Shown: positions 52,292 through 61,544, counted from the first letter of the stretch. The stretch: 64,000 bases of DNA from Kistimonas sp964291505 (GCA_964291505.2 OZ220216.1:1178001-1242000); one strand, 5' to 3'. Notes: generated from the sequence alone by a model not told the origin. Made by a program: numbers and translations.

Positions 52292-54208
52292 ATGTTACCG
52301 GCCAATGCTTTTAAACTGATTGATAAGACAACATTCTTTGGAGCGCTGGGAATGTTGTTGTCTGTTGTGATTCCTCTGGCGCTCTGGCCGGAACAGGGCG
52401 CGCAATGGATTGCCGGCGCCAAGACGATTATGACCGATCAATTCGGTTTTCTTTACCTGGCGCTGGGTATCGCGGCTGTTTTTTTTATGGTCTATATCGT
52501 TTTCAGTGATATTGGCCAGATCAAGTTGGGGGATCCGGATGAAAAGCCGGAGTTCAGTACTGCCTCCTGGGCAGCGATGCTCTTCTGCGGTGGTATCGGC
52601 GCCAGTATCCTGTACTGGGCCACGATCGAGTGGGCGTATTATTACCAGAACCCGCCTTTCCAGCTGGAGCCGGGCAGTGAAGAAGCGGTGCGTTGGGCCG
52701 CGACCTACGGGGTGTTTCACTGGGGGCCGGTTGCCTGGGCGATTTACCTGATTCCTGCATTGCCTATTGCTTATTTCTACTATGTCCGCAAACAGCCGGT
52801 TCTGAAGGTCTCCAGTGCGTTGATGCCGGTGATTGGTGAAGTCCGCAGCCACGGCTGGCTGGGCAAACTGGTTGATATTCTGTTTATTTTTGGTCTGCTG
52901 GGCGGCGGTGCCACCACGCTGGGTCTCGCTGCGCCATTGATCAACGAAGGTGTGAATCACCTGTTCGGTATTCCAAAGACCACGGAAACCCAGATTGTTG
53001 TATTAATGATCTGTACAGCGCTGTTTGCTTATTCCGCCTATGCCGGGATGGAGAAAGGCATCAAGCTGCTCAGTAACATCAATTTCTGGGGTGCTATCGG
53101 ATTGCTGGTGTTTATCCTGGCTACCGGCCCGACCATTTTCATGCTGGAAACCGGACTGGATTCCCTGGGCCGGATGCTGACCAACTTCTTTGCCATGGCC
53201 ACCTGGGCAGAACCTTTCGGCGGGTATGGAACGTTTGAAAATACCCACTTCCCACAGGACTGGACCATTTTCTACTGGGCCTGGTGGCTGGTGTTTGCGC
53301 CCAGCATGGGCCTGTTTGTGGCGCGGATCTCCCGTGGCCGGACCATCAAGCAGATGGTGACAGGATCCATCTTCTTTGGCTCCATGGGCTGTTTCCTGTT
53401 CTTTATGGTACTGGGTAACTATGGCCTGTCATTGCAGCTGTCCGGTGCGGTGGATGTGGTGAGTATCCTGAACAACGAGGGTGCAACCCAGGCTATTTTT
53501 GCCATTCTTTCCCAGTTGCCATTCAGTGAGCTGGTGATTGCGGTCTTTACGCTGCTGTGCCTGATTTTTACTGCAACAACCTTTGACTCCATTTCCTACA
53601 TTCTGGCCTCCGTCGTACAGAACAATGTGACGGAAGAACCGATGCGGTGGAACCGTTTGTTCTGGGCGTTTGCACTGTCTTTCCTGCCCACCGTGCTGTT
53701 GTTCATGGGCGGACTGTCCACGCTGCAGACTGCCGCGATTGTAGGTGGTTTGCCGTTGCTGGTCATTGCCGTGATGCTGATGGTGTCGGCCGTCAAGGCT
53801 GCGACGCTCGACTTGACGCATCAGGAAGGCTACGAAGATCCGGTCATCAATATTGAGGAACTGCCGGATGTGGATCCCTGGTCCAAAGAAGGGATGGCAC
53901 TGGCGACCTTTGAACAGCTGAAAGATGAAGCCGTTGAAGCGGCTGAGGCAGAACGTCTGGCATTGAATGCCATCTGGAAGATGAAGCGCAAGATCCGTCA
54001 GGAAGCGCTTTCCCGTGGTAATTCCGGCCTGGAATTGGGGGATGCGCCGGAAGAGATGGTCATTGAATTGCGTCGTTTGACCGATGAGGCCATGCAGGCC
54101 AAGGAGCGGAAGCTGGCAGCATCGGAAGCGGCCCAGAAAGCACGAATTGCGTTTAACGAGTTATTCCGTGCAAAGCAGACGGCTGATGCTGAAGTAGCGG
54201 TGTCCTGA
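52292..54208 (+). CDS. BCCT-family betaine/carnitine/choline transporter
   Basis: This encodes about 638 residues from ATG 52292, which has GGAG six bases upstream; the open frame extends 44 codons further. Twelve membrane helices are visible. The family signature is the Trp-rich stretch WTIFYWAWWLVFAPSMGLF, with FISRISRG-like VARISRGRTI after it. ASILYWATIEWAYYY and a Gly-rich helix (GLLGGGATTLG) are also typical. The roughly 100-residue C-terminal tail is a charged helical extension (EAAEAERLALNAIW, AKERKLAASEAAQKA). BCCT carriers import osmolytes such as betaine or choline, which suits a marine host niche. Confidence 0.93.
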   Translation: MLPANAFKLIDKTTFFGALGMLLSVVIPLALWPEQGAQWIAGAKTIMTDQFGFLYLALGIAAVFFMVYIVFSDIGQIKLGDPDEKPEFSTASWAAMLFCGGIGASILYWATIEWAYYYQNPPFQLEPGSEEAVRWAATYGVFHWGPVAWAIYLIPALPIAYFYYVRKQPVLKVSSALMPVIGEVRSHGWLGKLVDILFIFGLLGGGATTLGLAAPLINEGVNHLFGIPKTTETQIVVLMICTALFAYSAYAGMEKGIKLLSNINFWGAIGLLVFILATGPTIFMLETGLDSLGRMLTNFFAMATWAEPFGGYGTFENTHFPQDWTIFYWAWWLVFAPSMGLFVARISRGRTIKQMVTGSIFFGSMGCFLFFMVLGNYGLSLQLSGAVDVVSILNNEGATQAIFAILSQLPFSELVIAVFTLLCLIFTATTFDSISYILASVVQNNVTEEPMRWNRLFWAFALSFLPTVLLFMGGLSTLQTAAIVGGLPLLVIAVMLMVSAVKAATLDLTHQEGYEDPVINIEELPDVDPWSKEGMALATFEQLKDEAVEAAEAERLALNAIWKMKRKIRQEALSRGNSGLELGDAPEEMVIELRRLTDEAMQAKERKLAASEAAQKARIAFNELFRAKQTADAEVAVS

Positions 54209-54231
54209 TTCTTTCCTTTCATTGTGTTTAA

Positions 54232-54264
54232 AACGCCCTGGCTCACTTTGTGAGCCGGGGCGTT
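54232..54264 (+). terminator. Terminator after BCCT gene
   Basis: AACGCCC-T-GGCTCAC pairs with GTGAGCC-G-GGGCGTT around a TTT loop. The stem is 14 bp with one mismatch. Confidence 0.75.
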
Positions 54265-54481
54265 ATTCTATTGGATCCACGTCCGATCCCTTGCTGGTGC
54301 TGACAAGTTGGTTATCAAACATTGTTACTGCAGAACTAATTGGCAATGTAAGTGACTATTACATGTGGTGTGCAATAAAGGGAATATGTATTCATTCCGA
54401 TAGGACGTGGATTTGTTATCGGTGTTTTTTTTAGGGCTTTTATTACCTGATTAATTCTGGTTTTTGATATTTAGGTGTTGG

Positions 54482-55783
54482 ATGATGGAGCGTGTTTGCG
54501 GAAAATCCTCTAGTACGAGTGGATATGCACAGGGTATTGAAACGGCCAGTTCAAGTAAAAAAGCTCGCCTATCCAGTGAGCTGGTTGAGCAAAGAGTGTT
54601 GCCTGAAAAAGCGCTGGTTGAGAGAAATGTATACTATGTGATGGACACGTTTATTGATGCTCTGGGTAAGCATCCTGCTGATCAATTGAGAATAACTCAA
54701 TTGGGTGCATTGACAAATGCTTATCGTGATGACCTGTTTAAGGGGGTATTGTTTTCATTGCTTCCTGAAGTCAGGGTTGTTCCTCCGGTCATGAGTACAG
54801 TTAAAGCGCTCGGTCATGCAGGTATGGATAAACGAAACGAAGTTTTTATAAGAGATCCGCTGTTATTCTTCAATGATCAGACGAAAATTGTGGCGGTGTA
54901 TAGCAAAATTTATGAGAGTGATATAAAAACGATTGTTGATACTGTCAAGGATACTCCAGGTTGTCCGGCAATCGATTTCATAAGGCTTGAGTCATCTATG
55001 GATGGCGGTAATGTGATCTATTCAGCAGAACGTAAATTGCTTTTACATGGAGATAATGCCGTTGAAAATTATAAAGAGGATGATCCCAGATGTACTGAGG
55101 TGAGTAGAGAACTCAAAGATAAATTGTTCAAATATGGGATTGATGTCTTAGGTATTCGATTGAATAGGAAATTATATCCTGTGACAATAAAAAATAAGTT
55201 TTTCCATTTGGATTTGGTAATGCATGCTTTACCAAACGGAACATTTCTGGTTTTGAATAAAAAATTGCTTGCCCCCGGATCTTTTGAGTTGCTGGAAAAG
55301 ACGTTGGGTGAAAGTCTCGTTGATCTTCAATGCCCCCTGACGGATATAAAAAATTTACCGCCAATGAATCTGGTATCCTTTGTTGATAAGGATGGTGTCG
55401 TGATTATTAGTAATAATATGCGTGATGAATTATTGGAGAAATTATCAGCCTTTGGAAGAGTCATCATGATCAATACACTGGATAGTCGTACATCAAGGTA
55501 TGATGAATCGTTAAGTCAGAAAGTGGCCATGTATTTAAGCAGTATTGGCTACAAGGATATTAACGCAAGTACATTGTTACAAGCTTTACCCTGTCAGCCG
55601 AGTTATCTGGTCAGGGTTGATGGGGAATACCAACGCATTGACTATGAAAAGTATTATTGCGAAGTAATGTCCAGGATTAGTAGCCCTCCTGATCAGGTAT
55701 TAATTGATTCTAAGCTGGATTTCTTTGCTAACGGGGGTCCTCACTGCCTGACACAGAATGTGTCATTCACTGCTGCACCTTAA
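54482..55783 (+). CDS. Pentein-fold orphan, arginine-deiminase-like
   Basis: This encodes about 433 residues from ATG 54482; the frame is open six codons further. After a Ser-rich head, the order of motifs follows guanidine-modifying enzymes (agmatine deiminase, PAD, DDAH). EVFIRDPLLFF is the early Asp region. RLESSMDGGNVIYS has the G-G-N loop (D174-N177), KFFHLDLVMHALPNG the catalytic-type His242 and Asp244, and NGGPHCLTQNVSF the nucleophile-type Cys422. The surrounding sequence is very divergent and AT-rich. It stands alone and has no signal peptide. A deiminase or hydrolase acting on arginine residues or free guanidines is the best guess. Confidence 0.62.
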   Translation: MMERVCGKSSSTSGYAQGIETASSSKKARLSSELVEQRVLPEKALVERNVYYVMDTFIDALGKHPADQLRITQLGALTNAYRDDLFKGVLFSLLPEVRVVPPVMSTVKALGHAGMDKRNEVFIRDPLLFFNDQTKIVAVYSKIYESDIKTIVDTVKDTPGCPAIDFIRLESSMDGGNVIYSAERKLLLHGDNAVENYKEDDPRCTEVSRELKDKLFKYGIDVLGIRLNRKLYPVTIKNKFFHLDLVMHALPNGTFLVLNKKLLAPGSFELLEKTLGESLVDLQCPLTDIKNLPPMNLVSFVDKDGVVIISNNMRDELLEKLSAFGRVIMINTLDSRTSRYDESLSQKVAMYLSSIGYKDINASTLLQALPCQPSYLVRVDGEYQRIDYEKYYCEVMSRISSPPDQVLIDSKLDFFANGGPHCLTQNVSFTAAP

Positions 55784-55909
55784 AGGGAGTGGATATCGAG
55801 CAGCAGGGCCATTCCTTTGAATATTTATAGTCTTACTTGGAGAGACATTGTGGAATCTGTAAGCCAGTCAGCCCGTTCTGGAGCCTGTGCTTTACCGGAA
55901 GCATCTGCT

Positions 55910-57640
55910 GTAATTGCTCAAAAAGCCTTGGTAATCGCGTAAATAGGATTGTCGTCTATCATACCCAACCATGCCTTTTCCATTTGCTGTTCCAGATGAC
56001 CAGAGAAACGAACTGGTCACAAAAATGCTCAACTACATAACAAGGGCTCAAGAGGAGAACGTCCGCCTCAAAGAGAGGATCAGCATTCTTGAGGAGGAAA
56101 TACATCGTCTGAAAGGGCTTAATGGTAAACCCGACATAAAGCCCAACACTCCGCCGAAGGATTCCGGTTCAGCAGGTGACAATCAGCCAACAGATGGATC
56201 TGAGTCTGACCATCAAAAGCGAGATACCGGAAAACCGGATGAACGCACCCGGAAAAAACGCAAGAAGCCGCCAAAACCAAAGGATCCCACCTGCAAGCGG
56301 GTTGCTCCAGAGTCCATACCTGAAGGCGCTGTATTCAAAGGCTTCAGCACATACGATGTGCAGGAATTGTCATTTGAAGTCAATTTCCTCCGATATGAGC
56401 TTGAGCACTGGACTACCCCTGATGGTCAATCTCTGCATGGACGTTTGCCTAAGGCCATGCAGGGCTATCATTTCGGACCAAACCTTCGTTGCTATGTTCT
56501 ACACCAGCATCATGCCTGTGCTGTCACAGAGCAGCAATTGCTGGAATCACTCTGGGACTGGGGTGTTTCCATATCAGCAGGAGAACTCAGCAACCTGCTT
56601 ACCCTGAACCATGACGATTTTCACGAGGAAAAGGATGGGCTTCTGGCAACCGGCTTGCTCCATTGTGGTTACTTGCAGGTAGATGACACAGGGGCTCGTC
56701 ATAAGGGGCAGAACGGTTACTGTACTTTTATTGGCAACCCGCAGTTCGCATGGTTTGGTAGTACCGGGAGTAAAAGCAGAGAGAATTTTTTAACTTTGCT
56801 ACACCGCCCCTGGCCAACACACGTCCTGAATGAGCATGCCATGGATTTTCTGGAGGAGCATAAGTTTCCAGCCAAGTGGCGTTTGGTGTTTCAGGCGTGT
56901 CTCGGTGTTCATTTCCTCAGCCTGGATTCGTGGCATGCCTTTCTGAACGATTGCGGTCTGAAAGGCCCCATACTTCGTAAAAAAGCGTCGGAAGCGATGC
57001 TGTATGGTAGCCTCATTGCACACGGGGTTCGCCCTGACCTGCCCATTCACAGTGACGGCGCTGGTCAATTTGATGTGTTTACCCGCTCAGGGTGCTGGCT
57101 CCATGCGTGTCGTCCGATAGAGCGGGTGATCCCGGTTAACAACGAGCAGGTGGAAGAGCAATACCAACTGCTATGCCAGTTCTGGGAACTCTACCGGGAC
57201 CTCAAGGCTTTCAAGGAAAATCCAGATCAGGACTTTGCCCACAAAATTCGCAGCAGTTTCCGTCAACTGGTACAGGTCAAGGTGGAATGCAGCGGGTTAC
57301 GAGAAGCCTTGGGTAATCTTGCCGTCAAAGAGCCTGAGCTACTGGCGGTACTGGATGATCCCGGTCTTCCATTGCACAACAACTTGAGCGAAAGCCAAAT
57401 CAGAGAACACGTCAAGCGCCGCAAAATCAGCGGCGGCACTCGGAGCGAGTCTGGTCGACAGGCTCGCGATACCTTCGCCAGTCTCAAGAAAATGTGTCGG
57501 CTTCATGGAATTTCTTTCTGGAGTTATCTTCAGGACAGGATGCATGGCTATGACTTAATCCCCCGGTTAAGCGAGTTCATAAAGCAAGCTGTCTATGGTG
57601 ATATGGACGATAGTTTTGCCAAGGTTTTTTGAGCAATTAC
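55910..57640 (+). mobile_element. IS66-family element, copy 2
   Basis: The same 1731 bases as copy 1, in opposite orientation, differing near the right end (AAGGTTTTTTG against AAGGCTTTTTG). The flanks differ: CATCTGCT on the left and CAAAACTG on the right. No target duplication remains. The right flank is the middle of an attC site. This implies recombination or an adjacent deletion after insertion. Confidence 0.93.
55971..57632 (+). CDS. IS66-family transposase TnpC, copy 2
   Basis: This encodes 553 residues and is identical to the copy at 40613-42274 except for the next-to-last residue (Val instead of Ala). All DDE-core motifs are present, so it should be functional. Copies this similar imply a very recent duplication within the genome. 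Confidence 0.95.
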   Translation: MPFPFAVPDDQRNELVTKMLNYITRAQEENVRLKERISILEEEIHRLKGLNGKPDIKPNTPPKDSGSAGDNQPTDGSESDHQKRDTGKPDERTRKKRKKPPKPKDPTCKRVAPESIPEGAVFKGFSTYDVQELSFEVNFLRYELEHWTTPDGQSLHGRLPKAMQGYHFGPNLRCYVLHQHHACAVTEQQLLESLWDWGVSISAGELSNLLTLNHDDFHEEKDGLLATGLLHCGYLQVDDTGARHKGQNGYCTFIGNPQFAWFGSTGSKSRENFLTLLHRPWPTHVLNEHAMDFLEEHKFPAKWRLVFQACLGVHFLSLDSWHAFLNDCGLKGPILRKKASEAMLYGSLIAHGVRPDLPIHSDGAGQFDVFTRSGCWLHACRPIERVIPVNNEQVEEQYQLLCQFWELYRDLKAFKENPDQDFAHKIRSSFRQLVQVKVECSGLREALGNLAVKEPELLAVLDDPGLPLHNNLSESQIREHVKRRKISGGTRSESGRQARDTFASLKKMCRLHGISFWSYLQDRMHGYDLIPRLSEFIKQAVYGDMDDSFAKVF

Positions 57641-57717
57641 CAAAACTGCCACTCGTTTTGCCAAAAATCCGGAAAAACAAGCGCCAGTTTTGCAAGCCGC
57701 TGCGCTAGGCGTTATAT
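57641..57717 (+). repeat. attC site truncated by IS66 copy 2
   Basis: Immediately after the IS66 end, CAAAACTGCCACTCGTTTT pairs with AAAAACAAGCGCCAGTTTTG around a TCCGGA-centred turn. GCTAGGCGTTATAT follows, with a GTTATAT core box at 57711. The left core box is missing. It is the right part of an attC on the plus strand. Confidence 0.55.
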
Positions 57718-57784
57718 GTAGGAGTTACCCACGAATTGTGGACACCCCACTAAGTTAGATTACAGTCTAACTGGGAGGTGTATC

Positions 57785-58093
57785 ATGACCCGACATAGAA
57801 ACCCTGCTTATACCGAAGAGTTCCGAAAAGAAGCTGTTCGCCTGGCAGGCTTACCCGATCACAAAGCTTCTGCTGTTGCTGAACAACTCGGTATCAGCGT
57901 ACAGCAGATCTACAACTGGAAACGACAGTTCACACGGATTTCTGATAAACAGTTCAACTCGCTCAATGGCGTTGACTACTCGAAGAAAGAATCCGAAGAA
58001 GTTCGCCGTCTCAAGCGTGAGAACACACGACTACAACAAGAGAACGAGTTTTTAAAAAAGGTCTCTGCGTACTTCGCGAAAAGCCAGGAATGA
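57785..58093 (+). CDS. IS3-family OrfA
   Basis: This encodes 102 residues with a helix-turn-helix (ASAVAEQLGISVQQIYNWKR) and a leucine-zipper-like C-terminus (EVRRLKRENTRLQQENEFLK). It binds the element's ends. A perfect slippery heptamer, A-AAA-AAG, lies in frame at 58054-58060. It would shift some ribosomes into orfB, making the OrfAB transposase. Confidence 0.92.
   Translation: MTRHRNPAYTEEFRKEAVRLAGLPDHKASAVAEQLGISVQQIYNWKRQFTRISDKQFNSLNGVDYSKKESEEVRRLKRENTRLQQENEFLKKVSAYFAKSQE
58054..58060 (+). promoter_or_regulatory. Programmed -1 frameshift site of the IS3 element
   Basis: AAAAAAG in the orfA phase A-AAA-AAG. The -1 frame after it is open and runs directly into orfB. This is the canonical site for IS3-family OrfAB production. 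Confidence 0.8.
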
Positions 58094-58950
58094 AGTACGC
58101 CCTGATCGCCAGGTACCGGGCTACCTACACCCTGGTGCTCATGTGCCGGGTCATGGGTGTCTCTCGTTCAGGCTTTTATCGATGGCAAGCTGCTGGTGAG
58201 AACAACCGTCAACAGCGTCGCAAAAAGCTTGAAGCGGCGGTTATGTTGACCTTCAAATCCTACAAGGCCAGGTATGGGGCTCCACGGATTACCCGGGAAT
58301 TGAATGCTTTGGGTATACAGTGTTGCGTGAATGCTGTGGCCCGCCTGATGCAACAGGCTGGCATCAAGGCGCGTAACGGCAAATCATTTAAATACTCACC
58401 CAGTGCTGAAGCCATCTACGGCGTGGCTGATAATCAGCTGAATCGTCGTTTCAGCGCTGGAGGGCCGAACCGGAAGTGGACTACTGATATCACCTATATC
58501 TGGGTTAAAGATAAGTGGCTGTATCTTGCCGCCGTCATGGATCTCTACTCCCGCAAAATCGTCGGCTGGTCGCTCGATACAACGATGACAGAACAGCTCA
58601 TCACACGGGCCTTGGAAATGGCATTTGCACAGCGGAACATACAGCCTGGTTTAATGATCCACTCGGATCGTGGCGTACAGTATCGGGCAACACGGTATCA
58701 AAGCCTTATACGACGCAACGGATGTGAACCTAGCATGAGCCGTCAAGGTAACTGTTGGGATAATGCGGCTATGGAATCGTTCTTTAGTCGACTCAAAGTT
58801 GAGTTGGTTTATGCGGAGCGGTTTCAATCACTTGATCAGGCACGATCCAGTATCTTCGAGTACATCGAGATGTTCTATAACAGAACTCGACGTCACTCAG
58901 CGCTGGGTTATCTTAGCCCTGCCAAGTTCGAAGAAGTTAATCATCATTAG
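58090..58950 (+). CDS. IS3-family OrfB (DDE transposase domain)
   Basis: This encodes 286 residues if started at ATG 58090, which overlaps the orfA stop. The integrase core reads KWTTDITYIWVKDK with the first Asp, MIHSDRGVQYRA with the second, and NCWDNAAMESFFSRLKVE with the Glu. YNRTRRHSALGYLSP is the usual end. The gene is complete and apparently functional, mainly as the OrfAB fusion. Confidence 0.93.
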   Translation: MKYALIARYRATYTLVLMCRVMGVSRSGFYRWQAAGENNRQQRRKKLEAAVMLTFKSYKARYGAPRITRELNALGIQCCVNAVARLMQQAGIKARNGKSFKYSPSAEAIYGVADNQLNRRFSAGGPNRKWTTDITYIWVKDKWLYLAAVMDLYSRKIVGWSLDTTMTEQLITRALEMAFAQRNIQPGLMIHSDRGVQYRATRYQSLIRRNGCEPSMSRQGNCWDNAAMESFFSRLKVELVYAERFQSLDQARSSIFEYIEMFYNRTRRHSALGYLSPAKFEEVNHH

Positions 58951-59025
58951 GTGTCCACTTTTCGTGGGTAACACCAATGTACCCTCAACATAAAATTCAT
59001 TTTTTGATTTGAAGTTCATAATTTA

Positions 59026-59736
59026 ATGAAATTAGATGCAATACTGTGGGATTATGACGGAACCATAGTCAACTCTGTCCCTAAAAATATCGATATCACA
59101 AAATCCATTTTGTCAGTTGTAGCACCACACTTAACGGGCGATAGTTTACCAAAATACTTACTGAGTGAAGCAAACTATCAGGTTGCTAATCATCAGGCTC
59201 AGAACTGGCAAGACTTGTACGTTAACTTCTACGGCCTGACATAGGGTGAAATGCTACTCGCAGGAAGTATGTGGGCTGAGCATCAAGAAAAGAACGAAAC
59301 ACCGGTCAGCATATTTGATGATCTAGCAAGTGTTGTAAACCTTTTTTCACACATACCTCATGGCATATGCTCACAGAATTCTCAAAAAAACATATACAAC
59401 GTACTACGTGAGCATCAAATAGATAAGCCTTTTAAATCAGTCATTGGCTATAGTGATGTAGATAGTGAGCAACAAAAGCCTCATCCATATGGCGGCATAA
59501 AGTGTATCGAATCAATTCTTGGTAATCTTGAGAACTTGTTCTTGATGTACATTGGGGATCATGAAGCTGATGTGCAGTTTGCCCGCAATTTAGAGTCTTC
59601 CCTTGGCGCTGATTGCAGGGTTATCGCAGTAGCAGCTTCATATAGCGGATCTGCCCCTGCATCCTGGAACAATAAGCCTGATTACATTGCCTGCAGTGTT
59701 AACGATCTCACCCAGATCATCGGAAAATACGCTTAA
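59026..59736 (+). pseudogene. HAD hydrolase cassette gene with in-frame stop
   Basis: This is a close paralogue of the HAD gene at 36977-37687, on the opposite strand. It shares MKLDAILWDYDGT[IL]VNS, HLTG, EANYQVANHQAQNW, ICSQNSQ, YIGDHEADVQFA and the C-terminal KPDYIA block. An in-frame TAG at 59242-59244 interrupts it after NFYGLT; the paralogue reads YYGLSHDEML there. Everything else is intact, so the inactivation is recent or read through. The stop codon is followed by a half attC. Confidence 0.88.
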
Positions 59737-59775
59737 CAAGTGCTACGTGCTGCGCCTCTGCTAAAAGCGTCAAGT
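59733..59775 (+). repeat. Truncated attC after the HAD pseudogene
   Basis: GCTTAACAAG, overlapping the stop codon, is an RYYYAAC core box. GTGCTACGTGCTGCGCC follows, then AAAAGCGTCAAG. No matching right core box is seen, so the site is truncated. Confidence 0.4.
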
Positions 59776-60086
59776 GAATTAAAATATATATGTTGTTTAT
59801 TTGTGGGGTAATGAATTAAATGAAAGGGCTGAAGTCATCAAAAAATGAATGTAGTAATTCGCTGAATGGAGTTGTTTTTTAGGTCAGTTATATAAATCTA
59901 TATTGGATTTGTGGTTATAAACTCAGCAGCGAATCTGTGCCAAGTGTTTTGTGGCAAGCTGGTTGTGCAGACTTCAGCGCACCAGACCAATGTACCAGTT
60001 GTCTTGCTACAGGCTATTTTACGAAATTATGAAAATATAGGTTTTTTTTACAGCCTTTTTAACCACTAAAAATATTCAAGCATCCT
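59776..60086. other. AT-rich intergenic region
   Basis: About 310 bases with no gene seen. It is the outer edge of the second cassette piece. Confidence 0.3.
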
Positions 60087-60723
60087 ATGGATAAACAACA
60101 AGAAAGAGCAATTGCTGACTCAATGAAAGAAGCCAGAGAAAAGGCTCGGGGTTACGCGGATTTCTTTGGTTGGGCACCTGACAGAGATCTTGAGAGAAAA
60201 GGCTCGGGGTTACGCGGATTTCTTTGGTTGGGCACCTGACAGAGATCTTGAGGAGTGGGGTGTCGTTACGCGTCTGAATGAATCGTTTGAAAAATCCGGT
60301 GAAACGGGATTTTCTGACATACGATCCAGGGGGCGCGGCAATGATCCACCCGATTGTGAAGCGATGCTAGCGGGAGAGCGAATCGCGATTGAAGTGACTG
60401 AGTTGGTTTGTGCTGAAGCGGTTCGGGCCTTCAAGGCGGGTTGTGTCTACGAATGGGCGGAATGGAGTAAGGCGCGATTTTTGTCCGCCGTTTCAGAACT
60501 CATTGAAAGGAAGAATGCACGCTTTTCGGCGTTGAAAGGCGGGCCTTATCCGGCGGGCTATGCCCTAGTCATTTTTACCGATGAACCATTGTTAGATAAA
60601 GAAACCGTATCCGACTATCTGCAGGATTATGAACCGCCTTTTTCAGATGGCTTATCCAGTATCTACTTCCTTATATCCTATGATCCTGAGATGGAATGTT
60701 GTCCTTTCTTTCAAATCAAGTAG
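60087..60723 (+). pseudogene. PD-(D/E)xK-like nuclease gene broken by 58-bp duplication
   Basis: From ATG 60087 (MDKQQERAIADSMKEAREKA) the frame runs through FFGWAPDRDLE and then shifts because a 58-base segment is repeated. In the shifted frame the protein continues from GYADFFGWAPDRDLEEWGVV to 60723. Without one copy the gene is intact at about 192 residues. The core has GNDPPDCEAML and then IAIEVTELV, the spacing and residues of a PD...(E)xT/K nuclease fold. GYALVIFTDEP follows. It may be a stand-alone nuclease or a defence or toxin component. Confidence 0.7.
60135..60250 (+). repeat. Perfect 58-bp tandem duplication
   Basis: Copies at 60135-60192 and 60193-60250 are identical, beginning AGAGAAAAGGCTCGG. 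Fifty-eight is not a multiple of three, so the downstream frame is shifted. Confidence 0.95.
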
Positions 60724-60911
60724 ATGGCAGGGTGCTTGTAGTGCCAGCGGTGCATTTGCATTCGGTTGAAATTATCGGAAATACCCGTTAGTTATGGGGC
60801 GCGCTAGGGTTGTCCGCCATTTTGTGTGAGGAATCTCTTGCCAATGTATTTCCACTGAACGTCTCTTTGGGAAGTGCAGTATCTTTCTACGTCAACCATG
60901 GAAACTAGGCT

Positions 60912-61544
60912 ATGACTGGTTTAAAAAAGGCGATATTCGGCCTGACTTTTTTTACCCTGCTGTTAGGCGGGTGCTCCAATGTAAAAACTATTCCCTTAAG
61001 CGATACGGCGCGACAATCGGTAGCTGAGGTGATGGTTTCTCCATCGGTGACCGTCACGCCTGATGTGTTTTATAACGGACCCTACGAGTCAGCAGAATTT
61101 GCCCTGGGAGGATTGGTGGGCGCAGCTGTGGGGCAGGCGGGGCAGAATAGCCGCGTCCGGATCGAAAACACGATGAAGGCCAGCGACATCGGTGCGATTT
61201 TTACCAAGGCCTTCCGGCAGCAGTTGCAGGCCAGTGGCACCTTCAATCTTGTCGAACGCGAGGCCGCCAACACGGGCGTGTTTAGCTTTGAGATCCGGCT
61301 CTACGGCCTAGGACAGACACAGGGCTTCAGTCACACCCTCTATCCTCTCCTGGGCGTGAAGGGCTCGCTGACCGACAGTGAAGGCCGGATTCTCTGGCAG
61401 CAATATGCCGATATTACTCCGCTCAGTTCGCAGAATACCCTCGGGTATGACATGAGCGTCTATCTTCAGGATCCGGCCCGGGTCAATGAGGTGTTCCAGC
61501 ATGCAGCCATGGTGATCAGCCAGCGGTTTATGGAAACGCTATAA
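60912..61544 (+). CDS. Outer-membrane-type lipoprotein, unknown
   Basis: This encodes 210 residues. The lipobox LLGGC places the lipid Cys at residue 21, and the next residue is Ser, which favours the outer membrane. A Gly/Ala-rich segment (FALGGLVGAAVGQAG) follows. The rest resembles small alpha/beta lipoproteins (FTKAFRQQLQASGTFNLVE, FEIRLYGLGQTQG). No family name is certain. It is monocistronic with intact ends. Confidence 0.78.
   Translation: MTGLKKAIFGLTFFTLLLGGCSNVKTIPLSDTARQSVAEVMVSPSVTVTPDVFYNGPYESAEFALGGLVGAAVGQAGQNSRVRIENTMKASDIGAIFTKAFRQQLQASGTFNLVEREAANTGVFSFEIRLYGLGQTQGFSHTLYPLLGVKGSLTDSEGRILWQQYADITPLSSQNTLGYDMSVYLQDPARVNEVFQHAAMVISQRFMETL

Larger units (their letters stand above)
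57724..58972 (+). mobile_element. IS3-family insertion sequence
   Basis: The inverted ends are GTTACCCACGAA-TT-GTGGACACC and its complement with AA in place of TT. The element is about 1.25 kb and encodes orfA and orfB with a frameshift site. It sits between the truncated attC and the HAD cassette gene. A target duplication could not be settled; TGTA occurs near both ends but does not fit the repeats exactly. Confidence 0.88.

Noticed and set aside
42336..55909. Inversion between the two IS66 copies as the cause of the split array
   Set aside because: Copy 1 keeps a perfect target duplication and restores a reading frame, so it has not exchanged flanks with copy 2.
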